In this document: positions 45,185-54,742 of the stretch, piece by piece | Layout: each line of letters begins with the position of its first letter | Position numbering within the stretch: the first letter of the stretch is position 1 | NCBI RefSeq assembly: GCF_017052585.1 | Contig: NZ_JAFFHZ010000002.1 | Location: 496,001-560,000, forward strand | From: Paenibacillus apiarius | GTDB lineage: Bacteria; Bacillota; Bacilli; Paenibacillales; Paenibacillaceae | Direction of reading: 5' to 3' | Length of the DNA stretch: 64,000 nucleotides | The notes under the pieces: generated by a model | The model's database searches: none | The model's input: only the letters and a program-made list of their open reading frames with translations | Told to the model about the DNA's origin: nothing | Translations under genes and position numbers: made by a program

Positions 45185-45790
45185 CTAGTGAGTAATATGG
45201 CTCATGATGTCTGGACACAGTTGGACTAGAACTTCTGTTAGCCGGGCATGCTCTGAGCATTGGGCCCAAACCAGCCTCATCGAGTCCACGTGTAGCCGGG
45301 GCGATTGGTTCATGACTCCGACAATCGACTGCACACGGTCTTTCCGTTCACGCAGCACGTTGAAGACAAGCTCATGTGCAAGCGGCATGACATGAACAAA
45401 GGTTTGGCCTAGCTGCATTTCCAAGCCATAGTTCCACAACAACCCTCGAATGCCAGTTACATATTTCCCAAGGGACGTTGACACCACGAAGTCACCGACA
45501 AGCTCGATCGATACGGCTTGGTACTCGTAATGACTCAGCAAAGAACGGTACCTCTCCGTCTCATTCCACTCCGGCTCATCTGACGCATATGGTTTCCACA
45601 ACCGCTGCAAGCGGAGCACGTCTTGCTCGTCCGCATAAATATCCACATCCCGCGGATCGCTCTCTAGCTGTACGCCATGCAGCACCAAGCCGCAGCTTCC
45701 ACCCAGCATCCAGCATAAGTTATCGCCGCGCGCCATATTTGAAAAATGCTCTATCGTCTGCACAAGAGGTACGGACAATGAAGGTTTCAT
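45185..45790 (-). CDS. Nucleotidyltransferase-like protein
   Basis: This 201-residue protein has a GGSCGLVLHGVQL motif followed by DPRDVDIYAD, the GG/S ... DxD arrangement of the nucleotidyltransferase superfamily. It then has further beta strands (VSIELVGDFVV) and a C-terminal helical block. A third catalytic acid may be E in SIELVGD. It could act on a small molecule, RNA or protein; the substrate is unknown. The ATG at 45790 is preferred over an upstream TTG. It sits between two ferredoxin genes. Confidence 0.65.
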   Translation of the reverse strand: MKPSLSVPLVQTIEHFSNMARGDNLCWMLGGSCGLVLHGVQLESDPRDVDIYADEQDVLRLQRLWKPYASDEPEWNETERYRSLLSHYEYQAVSIELVGDFVVSTSLGKYVTGIRGLLWNYGLEMQLGQTFVHVMPLAHELVFNVLRERKDRVQSIVGVMNQSPRLHVDSMRLVWAQCSEHARLTEVLVQLCPDIMSHITH

Positions 45791-45868
45791 CAGAACTGCC
45801 CCATTCCGTTTCAATAATCTACAGCATATCCATATGGTTCGCGATAAAAAAATGTTTTTTGAACATCT

Positions 45869-46171
45869 CTAAAAGTAAGGTTTGTGGGCAGCGCGAATGA
45901 CTCCATCAGACTCAACGGCCGCTTGACATGCAAGCCGATACCCTTGTGCAAACTCTTCTTCTTCCATGCGATTCCATTCGGCATCCGTCACTCCGGAGAG
46001 GTGCTCGCGTCCCTCCTCAACGATACAGCGGCAGCGTGCGCATGTGCCGCGCGTGCACGCATAATTCCAACCCACGTCCGCCTGAACGGCCGCATCCAAT
46101 AACGTAGTTCCAACCGGCACCGTGACGGATGCTTCCCGGGTGCGCGCTGTCAAAATAATGTCCGCCATCAA
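45869..46171 (-). CDS. Plant-type [2Fe-2S] ferredoxin (second of two)
   Basis: This 100-residue ferredoxin has the cluster motif YACTRGTCARCRC and the fourth cysteine in YRLACQAA. The spacing C-X4-C-X2-C is canonical. The insertion HLSGVTDAEWNRMEEEEFAQG and C-terminus AAHKPYF differ from the paralogue at 44.7 kb, so they are not a recent duplication. Confidence 0.9.
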   Translation of the reverse strand: MMADIILTARTREASVTVPVGTTLLDAAVQADVGWNYACTRGTCARCRCIVEEGREHLSGVTDAEWNRMEEEEFAQGYRLACQAAVESDGVIRAAHKPYF

Positions 46172-46203
46172 AGGCCACTCCTTCCGTTAAAGCATATTAC
46201 GTG

Positions 46204-46383
46204 TTACACAATGGAGATGATACCATACAGCATTCCCGCCAGCAGCATGATGAACGCAATAAAAGAAAGGATGCCGCGAATCCATCCTTTCGTCTTATGC
46301 CTGGCAAACATAATCAGAAACGCGGAAAAAGCCATGAGACCAATTCCGATAAAGGATACCCACATCTTTGTCATACTGTCCAT
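46204..46383 (-). CDS. yphE: DUF2768 family small membrane protein YphE
   Basis: This 59-residue protein has two membrane helices (MWVSFIGIGLMAFSAFLIMF and GILSFIAFIMLLAGMLYGII) joined by ARHKTKGWIR. Size, topology and position before gpsA match the YphE/DUF2768 family. The function is unknown. Confidence 0.75.
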   Translation of the reverse strand: MDSMTKMWVSFIGIGLMAFSAFLIMFARHKTKGWIRGILSFIAFIMLLAGMLYGIISIV

Positions 46384-46442
46384 TTTCCCGATTCTCCCAT
46401 CCGAGCAAACTGTCCTCATTATACCATTCGTCCCAAAAGAAC

Positions 46443-46484
46443 AAAAGACGACAAGTCAGCTTCCCGCTAACGTGTCGTCTTTTT
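46443..46484. terminator. Terminator between spoVIF and yphE
   Basis: AAAAGACGACA and TGTCGTCTTTT are perfect 11-bp complements around a 19-base loop, T-rich on both sides. It follows spoVIF on the minus strand. Confidence 0.8.
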
Positions 46485-46508
46485 CGGTTGAGCAACGCAA
46501 TATGCAAC

Positions 46509-46787
46509 TTATTTCTTCATAATCATCTTCATGATGCTTTCCAAGTTGCTTGGGTTCGTACCGCTTCGCTTGACGGTGCTTACAATCTCATTTATCGTAG
46601 CTTCCGTTACAGGCAGTTTGGCCATTGAAGCGACTTGTTTTATCAACTGCCGCAGTTGAGCTTCGCTCTGCATCGTACTCGGCTTCACCCCGCCGGCAAT
46701 CTTTTTAATTTGATTTTCGGTAATGCGCTTGCCGGTTTTCTTGTTGATTGCGTTCAATGCGTCTTTAGAAAATTTATTGTTCGGCAT
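46509..46787 (-). CDS. spoVIF: Stage VI sporulation protein F
   Basis: This 92-residue soluble helical protein matches the SpoVIF family: FSKDALNAINKKTGKRITEN, QLRQLIKQVASMAKLPVTEA and a C-terminus ESIMKMIMKK. In B. subtilis SpoVIF is needed for full coat resistance and GerE-dependent gene expression. The start at 46787 is chosen because the family N-terminus begins there. Confidence 0.85.
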   Translation of the reverse strand: MPNNKFSKDALNAINKKTGKRITENQIKKIAGGVKPSTMQSEAQLRQLIKQVASMAKLPVTEATINEIVSTVKRSGTNPSNLESIMKMIMKK

Positions 46788-46877
46788 TTTGTCCCTCCCC
46801 GGGTCAGACTTCATACAGTGTATGATAAGTCCCGTTAAGAGGTGAAAGAATACCGGCACAAATTTAGCTCCTCCGCA

Positions 46878-47909
46878 TTATGTCCAAGACGATTTCGCGA
46901 CTTCCTCGATTTCGTTTTTGCGAACGCGGCCCATCAGATTTTCGACCGCTTGCTTCGGCTCTTTGCCATTAAACAACACGCGGTGCAATTGCTCGGTAAT
47001 GGGCATTTGGACATCATGCTGCCGCGCGAGCAAATAGGCTGCTTTCGTGGTACGGATACCTTCTACGACCATTCCCATGCGTGAGAGGACCTCTTCTACA
47101 GCATGCCCTTGGCCGATAAGCGAACCGGCGCGCCAGTTCCGGCTGTGCTGACTTGTGCAAGTTACGACCAGATCGCCGACACCGGCGAGACCGGCAAACG
47201 TGAGCGCATTCGCGCCCATCTCGACGCCGAGCCGGGCGATCTCCGCAAGCCCTCTCGTGATGAGGGCGGCTTTGGCGTTGTCGCCGAATCCGATGCCGTC
47301 TGACAATCCGGCCCCAAGCGCGATAATGTTCTTAAGCGCGCCAGCCAGTTCGACGCCAATAACGTCCTGATTCGTATATACGCGGAAGAACGTTTCGTTC
47401 ATGAACAGATCCTGCGCTTTTTCTCCCGTCTCCATCGAAGCGGATGCCACAACTACGGTAGTCGGACATTGTCTGACGACTTCTTCCGCATGGCTTGGCC
47501 CGGATAATACGGCGATACGGTCCTCACCGCATTCAAGCTCCTCGGCAATCACTTCTGACATACGCTTTAACGTTTCGGTCTCGAATCCCTTCGTTGCATG
47601 GACGATAATCATCTTATCCGTAAAATAAGGCTTCATTGCCCGCGTCACTTGGCGCATTGCTGCCGATGGCGCGACAATGAGGCAGGCTTCTGCGCCCTCC
47701 ATCGCTTCTTCCATGGAGCATGTCGCACGAATGCCGGGGTGGAGCGGAATATCCGGCAAATACTTATAATTGCTATGCTTTGTATTAATCTCTTCCGCCT
47801 GGTGTGCATTCCGAGTCCATAGCGAGACGCTGCGTCCATTCTGAGCCAATACCTCGCTGAGCGCAGTCCCCCAACTTCCCGCGACGAACACCGCGACCTT
47901 ACCGGACAC
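46878..47909 (-). CDS. gpsA: Glycerol-3-phosphate dehydrogenase (NAD(P)+)
   Basis: This 343-residue enzyme makes sn-glycerol 3-phosphate for phospholipids. Family elements are VLSGPSHAEEVV, GVELAGALKNIIALGAGL (catalytic lysine) and the C-terminal domain. The dinucleotide fingerprint reads VAGSWGTAL, so the first glycine of the usual GAGSWGTAL is valine. The stop lies 90 bp before spoVIF, and the start overlaps plsY by 11 bases. Confidence 0.95.
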   Translation of the reverse strand: MSGKVAVFVAGSWGTALSEVLAQNGRSVSLWTRNAHQAEEINTKHSNYKYLPDIPLHPGIRATCSMEEAMEGAEACLIVAPSAAMRQVTRAMKPYFTDKMIIVHATKGFETETLKRMSEVIAEELECGEDRIAVLSGPSHAEEVVRQCPTTVVVASASMETGEKAQDLFMNETFFRVYTNQDVIGVELAGALKNIIALGAGLSDGIGFGDNAKAALITRGLAEIARLGVEMGANALTFAGLAGVGDLVVTCTSQHSRNWRAGSLIGQGHAVEEVLSRMGMVVEGIRTTKAAYLLARQHDVQMPITEQLHRVLFNGKEPKQAVENLMGRVRKNEIEEVAKSSWT

Positions 47910-48513
47910 GTGGCATTCCTCCTTTTTTAGAGCCTAAACGGTTCTCAGTCCCTTTCACCAGCTTGACAATGTTGCCCCGGTGACGGTAGAACGCAAATGC
48001 GCACAGCAGCAGGCTGCCCCAGAATATGCTCCAATCATAGCGGAATATCAATAAAAATACCGGGGTCATCGTCGTAAAAATCAAGGAACCCAGAGACACA
48101 TAACGCTTCCATGCAATTAAGGCAATCGCAAGGACACCGGCGCAAAGCGCAGGCCAGAACGCCAAAATCGCCAGCACGCCGATTGTCGTCGCAATCCCCT
48201 TGCCGCCGCGGAACCGGAAATAGATCGGCCAGTTGTGGCCTGCGATGGCCGCGATCCCGCATAGCACCATCACCCATGAATCATCTGCAAGCCAGCGTCC
48301 GAGCAGAACGGCGATAATTCCTTTGGCCGCATCTAACAATAATACGCCGATTGCAGGCCCCTTCCCCAGCACACGCAATGTATTCGTCGCTCCGGCATTG
48401 CCGCTTCCGTGTTGGCGAATATCTATGCCCCGCAGCCATTTCCCAATGAGTAGACTGAAGCTGACTGAGCCAAGCAAGTAGCTGACTGCGATTGCAATTA
48501 TAGACAAAGTCAA
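47899..48513 (-). CDS. plsY: Glycerol-3-phosphate acyltransferase PlsY
   Basis: This 204-residue membrane enzyme with five helices acylates glycerol 3-phosphate from acyl phosphate. Signatures are SYLLGSVSFSLLIGKWLRGIDIRQHGSGNAGATNTLR, AIAGHNWPIYFRFRGGKGIAT and HRGNIVKLVKGTENR. It overlaps gpsA, which supplies its substrate. Confidence 0.96.
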   Translation of the reverse strand: MTLSIIAIAVSYLLGSVSFSLLIGKWLRGIDIRQHGSGNAGATNTLRVLGKGPAIGVLLLDAAKGIIAVLLGRWLADDSWVMVLCGIAAIAGHNWPIYFRFRGGKGIATTIGVLAILAFWPALCAGVLAIALIAWKRYVSLGSLIFTTMTPVFLLIFRYDWSIFWGSLLLCAFAFYRHRGNIVKLVKGTENRLGSKKGGMPRVR

Positions 48514-48525
48514 TTCAGTTCGCCC

Positions 48526-49848
48526 CTAACTTTCATCGGATTTCCGGCGCGTGAATAACCGGATCGGTGTGCCTTCAAAGTCAAACGAAGCCCGGACGCG
48601 ATTTTCCAAATAACGTTCATAGGAGAAATGCATCAGCTCCGGATCATTGACGAAGATGACGATCGTCGGCGGCTTCACCGCAACCTGCGTTGCATAATTA
48701 ATGCGCAGGCGGCGTCCTTTATCCGTAGGAGGCGGGTTGTAGGCGACCGCATCCGACACGACATCGTTCAGGAGATGCGTCGGAATGCGCTTCGCGTGCT
48801 GCTGTGCGACATGCTCGATAACCGGCAGCAGTTTATGTAATCGCTGCTTCGTCTTAGCGGATAAGAACACGATTGGAGCATATGTCATAAACAGGAAATG
48901 ATCGCGTATCTTTTGCTCGAATTGATGCATCGTTTTATCATCTTTCGCCACGATATCCCATTTGTTGACGACAAATAACACGGCCTTGCCCGCTTCGTGA
49001 GCATAGCCTGCGATATGTTTGTCTTGTTCGATAATCCCTTCCTCGCCATTGATGATTACCAGCACGACGTCGGCACGTTCGATCGCCTTCAGAGATCGCA
49101 TTACGCTGTATTTCTCAGTCGTCTCATAGACCTTGCCGCGCTTCCGCATACCGGCCGTATCGATAATAACGAACCTCTGTCCATCCTTCTCAAACGGGGT
49201 ATCAATCGCATCACGGGTCGTGCCTGCCACGTCGCTTACAATGACGCGCTCTTCCCCAAGAATGGCATTGACAAGCGATGACTTGCCTACGTTAGGCCGC
49301 CCGATAAGAGCAACCTTGATGACATCATCATCATATTCCTCATCGCTTAGATCCGGAAATTTCCCCACTACCTCATCTAATAAATCCCCTAAACCGGTAC
49401 CATGTGAACCTGAGATTGGAATCGGATCGCCGAAGCCTAAGCTATAAAACTCATAAACATCGTCCATGCGATCCAAATTGTCCACTTTATTTACCGCAAC
49501 GATAACCGGCTTGCCGGATCGGAACAATATTTGCGCCACTTCTTCATCAGCTTGGGTCACACCGGTCTTGGCATCACACATGAACACGATGACGTCGGAT
49601 TCTTCAATCGCGAGCTCGGCTTGAACCCGGATTGAACGGAGCATCTCATCTTCTCCGTACACCTCGATTCCGCCTGTGTCAATAATGCTGAACGGCTTCC
49701 CGTTCCATTCGCCCGTCCCGTAGATACGGTCGCGTGTCACGCCAGGCTTGTCCTCCACAATGGCCAATCGGTCGCCGATAATTCGGTTAAAAATGGTGGA
49801 CTTGCCGACATTCGGCCGCCCGACGATGGCAACAACGGGTTTTGCCAT
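48526..49848 (-). CDS. der: Ribosome-assembly GTPase Der (EngA)
   Basis: This 440-residue protein has two GTPase domains in tandem: GRPNVGKST with DTGGIE and NKVD, and GRPNVGKSS with DTAGMR and NKWD. A C-terminal KH-like domain follows. Der acts in 50S subunit assembly. AAGGAG lies eight bases ahead of the ATG at 49848. Confidence 0.97.
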   Translation of the reverse strand: MAKPVVAIVGRPNVGKSTIFNRIIGDRLAIVEDKPGVTRDRIYGTGEWNGKPFSIIDTGGIEVYGEDEMLRSIRVQAELAIEESDVIVFMCDAKTGVTQADEEVAQILFRSGKPVIVAVNKVDNLDRMDDVYEFYSLGFGDPIPISGSHGTGLGDLLDEVVGKFPDLSDEEYDDDVIKVALIGRPNVGKSSLVNAILGEERVIVSDVAGTTRDAIDTPFEKDGQRFVIIDTAGMRKRGKVYETTEKYSVMRSLKAIERADVVLVIINGEEGIIEQDKHIAGYAHEAGKAVLFVVNKWDIVAKDDKTMHQFEQKIRDHFLFMTYAPIVFLSAKTKQRLHKLLPVIEHVAQQHAKRIPTHLLNDVVSDAVAYNPPPTDKGRRLRINYATQVAVKPPTIVIFVNDPELMHFSYERYLENRVRASFDFEGTPIRLFTRRKSDES

Positions 49849-49975
49849 GCAGTTCACTCCTTCATCTTTTGCAACATATACACGTACATCATCATATCAA
49901 AAAATCGGCCCCTTGGCTAACCAATTTGCGGGAGCCCTCTCCATTTTTCAGCGCACTTTCCAGAAGCGGGCACCT

Positions 49976-50581
49976 TCAATCCGCCCGCTTCCATTTTGTT
50001 CCTCTCCATCTGCCCTTTGTCCATTGCAAAGCGGCTGTAACCATTCGAACACTCAGGAAAGACACCCACCATACATCCTGCAGCCCCGCACTCCCAAGCT
50101 CGTGCGACATGCCGCTTTTCACCTGAACGAATAGGTCTCCGAGGGCCAATCCGAGTGTTAGCACAATCCATTGATAGGTCCACCGTCTAGATACAGCGAG
50201 CACTATCAAGCTAATAATCGCGGCAATAATCCACTCCTTGCTGAATTGCCGGAGCAAGGCAATGGATGACCATTTTAACAGTTCCAGCCACAACCAAGCG
50301 GCGGCCACCAATCCGATGTGGCCTAATAAAACGAAGCCGCGCAGTCTAATGAATTGAGACAACAGAAGCAGCATTGCGGCAAGACACCATAGCAACCATG
50401 CTGTATTCACTTTGCCTATCACGGCTATCGTCACCGAGAATCGGTTCAGTAATATCCAAGACACGCCGAGACCGATAATCCATTGCCACGATGCGTGTTT
50501 CAGCACAACGGGGCGCCAACCGCTTGCCAACAAGATGAAGAAGCAGATCCATACAATTAAAGACAGTATCCCTGGCGTCAA
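49976..50581 (-). CDS. yphA: YphA-like membrane protein
   Basis: This 201-residue protein has about six membrane helices and an arginine/lysine-rich C-terminus (WTKGRWRGTKWKRAD). Position between ypfD and der, length and topology match B. subtilis YphA. The frame is open to 50650, but that N-terminus would lie in the ypfD terminator. A TTG at 50581 has AAGGGAG eight bases upstream and is preferred. The function is unknown. Confidence 0.7.
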   Translation of the reverse strand: MTPGILSLIVWICFFILLASGWRPVVLKHASWQWIIGLGVSWILLNRFSVTIAVIGKVNTAWLLWCLAAMLLLLSQFIRLRGFVLLGHIGLVAAAWLWLELLKWSSIALLRQFSKEWIIAAIISLIVLAVSRRWTYQWIVLTLGLALGDLFVQVKSGMSHELGSAGLQDVWWVSFLSVRMVTAALQWTKGRWRGTKWKRAD

Positions 50582-50627
50582 ACCTCCATCTCCCTTGCGT
50601 TTCTTCGTATTATTTGAAGGGAGATAC

Positions 50628-50661
50628 AAAAATAATCGGCGGACTCGCAACGAGTCCGCCG
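50628..50661 (-). terminator. Terminator of the S1-like gene
   Basis: CGGCGGACTCG and CGAGTCCGCCG are perfect 11-bp complements around CAA, then ATTATTTTTG on the minus strand. Confidence 0.88.
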
Positions 50662-50679
50662 AAAAATGATGAATTCAAC

Positions 50680-51894
50680 TTATTTTTTGAATTTGTTCAA
50701 CATGTCGCCAAAGCGTTCGCCCAATGTAACGCTCATCGCTTGGTTGTTGAGAGACACGTTCGGATTGTTCAGCTCTTCTTTGATTCTTTTCTCTGGCTTC
50801 GCAGCCGGAGCCGGAGCTTCTTCCGTTTCTTTAATGCTCAAGCTAACGCGCTTCTCTGCCGGATTGAAGTCAAGCACCTTCACTTGTACCGTTTGGCCTT
50901 GCTTCAATACTTCGAACGGAGTCGCGATGTGACGGTGAGCGATTTGGGAAATGTGAACCAAACCTTCTACGCCAGGCGCTACTTCGACGAACGCGCCGAA
51001 ATCGACAAGACGCTTCACTTCGCCGCTGATGATGTCGCCAGTCTTGATTTTGTCACCCGCTTGCTCCCAAGGACCCGGTTGAGTCGCTTTGATGCTCAAG
51101 CTGATTTTGCCGTTGGCAGGGTCAACTTTCAATACTTTTACCTTCACTTGTTGACCTTCTTGCACTACGTCGGAAGGTTTATCAACGTGCTGCCAAGCGA
51201 TCTCGGACACGTGGACCAATCCGTCCACGCCGCCTACATCGACAAACGCGCCGAATTGCGTCAAGCGTTGTACGGTGCCTTCCAATACTTGACCTTCTTG
51301 AAGGTTCGCCATCACGCGTTGTTTATTCGCTTCGAACTCTTCTTCCAATACATCTTTTTGCGAAAGAATGAGTTTGTTGTTTTCGCGATCGATCTCTTTT
51401 ACTTTCACGCGCAGCGTGCGGCCTTTGTAGTCGCTGAAATCTTCTACAAAATGACGTTCTACCATGGAGGCAGGAATAAATGCGCGCACGCCTACATCGG
51501 CGACGATACCGCCCTTCACGACGTCTGCAACCGTTACTTCGAACACCTCTTGATTGTCAAAGCGCTGCTGCATCAAGTCCCAGGATTGTTCGCTGTCGAT
51601 CTGGCGTTTCGAAAGCACGAGACGTTCTTTCTCATCGTCGATGCTTACTACTTTACATTCCACTTCTTGGCCTACCTCAACAACATCCGAAGCTTTGTCA
51701 ACGGATACGGCAGACAGCTCGCGGATAGGAATAACACCGTCATATTTATATCCAATGCTTACAAATGCTTGGTTGTCATCGATTTTGACAATCGCGCCTT
51801 TGACGGTGTCACCTTTTTTCAAGGTTACGATGTTTTCCATCGCTTCTTGGTTAGCCGTTTCGGCCGTTTCATTCACTTTTGTTTCTTCAGACAT
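50680..51894 (-). CDS. ypfD: 30S ribosomal protein S1 homologue with four S1 domains
   Basis: This 404-residue RNA-binding protein has four S1 repeats, beginning near residues 16, 101, 189 and 274 (for example GDTVKGAIVKIDDNQAFVSIGYKYDGVIPI and GQVLEGTVQRLTQFGAFVDVGGVDGLVHVSEI). The C-terminus is low complexity, then NQAMSVTLGERFGDMLNKFKK. This short S1 form occurs in low-GC Gram-positives. The ATG at 51894 has GGAGGT upstream. A 433-codon open frame on the other strand is an antisense shadow. Confidence 0.93.
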   Translation of the reverse strand: MSEETKVNETAETANQEAMENIVTLKKGDTVKGAIVKIDDNQAFVSIGYKYDGVIPIRELSAVSVDKASDVVEVGQEVECKVVSIDDEKERLVLSKRQIDSEQSWDLMQQRFDNQEVFEVTVADVVKGGIVADVGVRAFIPASMVERHFVEDFSDYKGRTLRVKVKEIDRENNKLILSQKDVLEEEFEANKQRVMANLQEGQVLEGTVQRLTQFGAFVDVGGVDGLVHVSEIAWQHVDKPSDVVQEGQQVKVKVLKVDPANGKISLSIKATQPGPWEQAGDKIKTGDIISGEVKRLVDFGAFVEVAPGVEGLVHISQIAHRHIATPFEVLKQGQTVQVKVLDFNPAEKRVSLSIKETEEAPAPAAKPEKRIKEELNNPNVSLNNQAMSVTLGERFGDMLNKFKK

Positions 51895-52144
51895 GTGAAA
51901 TACCTCCTCGATTGAAACCCCATTTATTGAAACCTGCTGAGCAGGATTCATAAGGAACTCTTATCTCTGCCTCATCCAAAAAGATAAAGGCCTCGATAAG
52001 TGGATGCTATTATGCGAACCTGAAATCTAACGTTCCGCAAGGATATCCGTGTAGAAATTCAGATGTCGTAACGAAATTAAGGGCATAACCTGTAAATAAT
52101 ACCTGTAGTATCCTACCTATCTTGAAAATCATGCATGCCCTGCA
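51895..52144. other. Intergenic region between plsC and ypfD
   Basis: This 250-bp stretch holds the ypfD ribosome site at one end. I find no further gene or clear terminator. Confidence 0.5.
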
Positions 52145-52735
52145 TCATGATGAAGCAGATTCTTCCTTCATGATACGTTGGATATGCTCCATAATGCGGT
52201 CCGTCGCTCTCTCGAGCACGTCGCTTCCCTTCTCTGCCAATAAATCCGACATGTCGATAGGCGGGCCGTAACACACTCTGGTCTTGCGAAATAATTTGTA
52301 GTTGCCGATAACGGCCACAGGCACAATGGTGGCTCCGCTTCGCAGCGCTATCATCGCAGCGCCCTTCTTAGCGGCAACCGCTCCGTCTGTGTTGCGTGTG
52401 CCTTCAGGGAATATCCCCATTATCTCGCCGTCGTTCAACAGCTGGAACGCCGTGCGAATCGTTTCTTTGCTCACGCCTCCGCGTTTGACGGGAAACGCTC
52501 CCAACGCGTTTATTGCCGGGCCGAATACCGGAACTTTGAATAGCTCGGCTTTGGCCATGAACCGGATGCGCCGATCAAGCAGTATTCCAATCGCCGGGGG
52601 ATCCAACAAGCTGATGTGGTTGGAGCATAAGACGACCCCGCCCTCTTGCGGCACGTAATGTTTGTTTTTTGCTTCAAACCGGAACAGAATCCGGTAAAAA
52701 AGTCGAAGCAGCGCTCTGCAAAACGTATAGAACAT
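52145..52735 (-). CDS. plsC: 1-acyl-sn-glycerol-3-phosphate acyltransferase
   Basis: This 196-residue membrane-associated acyltransferase has the HX4D motif in SNHISLLDPPAIG and the acceptor-binding IFPEGTRNTDG. It converts lysophosphatidate to phosphatidate, following PlsY encoded nearby. An N-terminal hydrophobic stretch anchors it. It lies 18 bp after cmk. Confidence 0.93.
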   Translation of the reverse strand: MFYTFCRALLRLFYRILFRFEAKNKHYVPQEGGVVLCSNHISLLDPPAIGILLDRRIRFMAKAELFKVPVFGPAINALGAFPVKRGGVSKETIRTAFQLLNDGEIMGIFPEGTRNTDGAVAAKKGAAMIALRSGATIVPVAVIGNYKLFRKTRVCYGPPIDMSDLLAEKGSDVLERATDRIMEHIQRIMKEESASS

Positions 52736-52753
52736 AGTAGCTACGGTTCACCA

Positions 52754-53443
52754 TCACTTTCGTATCATCACGCGCTCTACGATGACGCGCACGACATCGT
52801 CAATTGTCATTCCCGTCGTATCCAGCAGGACGGCATCTTCCGCTTGCTTCAACGGGGAGACTTCACGCGTCTCATCTTGCCGGTCGCGGTCAGCGATTTC
52901 CCGGATGAATTGCTCCAACGAAGCAACCTCCTTGTCCTTCCATTCCGCATATCGCCGGCGAGCCCGCTCTTCTACGGAAGCGGTTATGAACCACTTCATT
53001 TCCGCATCGGGGAGCACATGCGTGCCGATGTCTCGGCCGTCCATGACCACTCCTTTGCATTTCGCCATTTGACGCTGCATCTCGACCAGTTGTTCTCGCA
53101 CGACTCCGACTTGCGCGTATAATGAAGCCAAACGGCTCATCTCGGACGTTCGTATCGCATCTGTCACGTCTTCTCCATTCAGAAAGACGAATTGACGATC
53201 CGCTTCCGGTCGCAATTCAATCCTTAGGCGCTTCATCTCTTCCGCAAGCGCATCCGTCTCATCCGGACGTATGCTCACCCGTGTCATATGTAACGATACG
53301 GCACGATACATAGCGCCGGTATCAATATAAACATATCCTAGCTCACGAGCGACGAGGCGGGCAACCGTACTCTTTCCAGCTCCTGCAGGCCCGTCGATGG
53401 CGATATTCATTCGATGTGTCATAGTCTCACACTGTTGTGTCAA
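52754..53443 (-). CDS. cmk: Cytidylate kinase
   Basis: This 229-residue P-loop kinase phosphorylates CMP and dCMP. Elements are IDGPAGAGKSTVARL, YVYIDTGAMYRAV, VMDGRDIGTHVLP and RRYAEWKDK. The start is taken as TTG at 53443 because AAGGAG stands nine bases upstream; ATGs at 53422 and 53410 lack such a site. Confidence 0.95.
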   Translation of the reverse strand: MTQQCETMTHRMNIAIDGPAGAGKSTVARLVARELGYVYIDTGAMYRAVSLHMTRVSIRPDETDALAEEMKRLRIELRPEADRQFVFLNGEDVTDAIRTSEMSRLASLYAQVGVVREQLVEMQRQMAKCKGVVMDGRDIGTHVLPDAEMKWFITASVEERARRRYAEWKDKEVASLEQFIREIADRDRQDETREVSPLKQAEDAVLLDTTGMTIDDVVRVIVERVMIRK

Positions 53444-53505
53444 CGGGACTGGCTCCTTCCTTAATCATACCTGTAAGTAGAAACCTCGATAATAACGTTC
53501 ATTCA

Positions 53506-53528
53506 AGAAAAAAGCAGGCATTGCCTGC
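53506..53528 (-). terminator. Terminator after ypfB
   Basis: GCAGGC and GCCTGC enclose ATT, and the minus strand continues TTTTTTC. The stem and loop resemble the mtrB terminator. Confidence 0.85.
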
Positions 53529-53613
53529 GACGTGAAAATTATACCACACTTAAAAAGGGGATGCAAAACGAGTCTGCTTCAAAATAGTGCCGCAATCCGA
53601 CCGGATGGTGCAA

Positions 53614-53847
53614 TTAATGTCTTGAAAAAGCTTGCTTATAAGGGATTCCTTCCAACCGTTCCACCGGACATATATAATGGCGCAGTCCGCCAATCAAAAG
53701 CAAGCATTGGGCGGCAACGACCAAAATGACGAACGAAACACATAAGCGCATCATCCAACGGACACCCGTGTCCCAATGCTGCAACAGCCGATGAGGCTCC
53801 TCTACGGATTTATGCTCCTTGCCGTGATCCGGCCGCATTGTTCTCAT
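53614..53847 (-). CDS. ypfB: YpfB-like small membrane protein
   Basis: This 77-residue protein has one membrane helix (MRLCVSFVILVVAAQCLLLI) preceded by a charged N-terminus and followed by PVERLEGIPYKQ. Position between cmk and ypfA and overall shape match the small YpfB family. GGGGTGA precedes the ATG at 53847. Confidence 0.65.
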   Translation of the reverse strand: MRTMRPDHGKEHKSVEEPHRLLQHWDTGVRWMMRLCVSFVILVVAAQCLLLIGGLRHYICPVERLEGIPYKQAFSRH

Positions 53848-53919
53848 CAAGTGATCACCCCACATTTTTATTGTGGTAGTATGTCGTCAGGATGGAAAAA
53901 TTATACGGATGGTTATGTA

Positions 53920-54564
53920 TCACTTTCTCAGCTCGAATTGCCGTTCAAAGCAGTATCGTATTAATTTTTGCTGTTCCACTTCAGAGATTTGCTCGAACTT
54001 CACCATGACCGCGACTCTTTCCTCATGAATTGGCTGGATGCGAACGATTTGCCCCGTGAACGGAACGTGCTCAATCGCGCCGCTGCGGAATGCAACCGCA
54101 ATCCAGCATTGCAACAGCTGTGACTCTCGCAGTCCCCATTGCGGATGTGTGACGAAGGACATGCCGCCTCCGCTAATATCTTCCGACAGAGCTATGAACT
54201 TAACGCCATCCATCGTGCTGACAGCGGTCTCCAGATTAGCCTGCACGCGCAAATAATTGCGCCGCTGCATTCTCGTAAGCCAATGCTGCTCCGGCTTCCT
54301 GATGGACAGCATGCGAATCGTATCCTGCCGTCTTCCCGTCACAATTGTCCGAAAGTGCCACTTCATGCCGTCCTCTTGCGAATAATAGACATCAAGCTCC
54401 TCGCCTGCTGCGAACAGTCCGTATTTCCCCGTTTTCTCACACAGAGGAATTTCAATCCACAAATGCTCTTCATCGATTTCCGTAACTCGGGATTTATAGG
54501 TTGGCTCGTCGTCTTGAGCGCGAACCAATTGCATGTACATCATATCATTTATATTAGGCAACAT
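53920..54564 (-). CDS. ypfA: PilZ-domain c-di-GMP receptor YpfA
   Basis: This 214-residue protein has an N-terminal YcgR-like domain and a C-terminal PilZ domain. The RxxxR (RRNYLRVQ) and DxSxxG (DISGGGMSF) motifs bind cyclic di-GMP. B. subtilis YpfA is a flagellar brake. The gene precedes ypfB and follows ypeB in the same order as B. subtilis. Confidence 0.93.
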   Translation of the reverse strand: MLPNINDMMYMQLVRAQDDEPTYKSRVTEIDEEHLWIEIPLCEKTGKYGLFAAGEELDVYYSQEDGMKWHFRTIVTGRRQDTIRMLSIRKPEQHWLTRMQRRNYLRVQANLETAVSTMDGVKFIALSEDISGGGMSFVTHPQWGLRESQLLQCWIAVAFRSGAIEHVPFTGQIVRIQPIHEERVAVMVKFEQISEVEQQKLIRYCFERQFELRK

Positions 54565-54742
54565 GAGCTCCCCTCCATGGCAATTATAGCATGGGTTATA
54601 GGAGTCCTAAAGAGGCAGTTCAGAATCCGATCTTTTACGCGCCCGTCAAAAGAAAAAGGCGCTTGCCTCCACCCCTTTCCTTCATGCTGCGCATAAAAGA
54701 CGAAGGTCGAGACAGCACCTTTACAGCTTGTATTCCGATCAA

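Noticed and set aside
50614..51915. 433-codon open frame on the plus strand
   Set aside because: It lies antisense to the S1-like gene, whose codon bias creates the open frame; no ribosome site and an implausible His/Phe-rich product.
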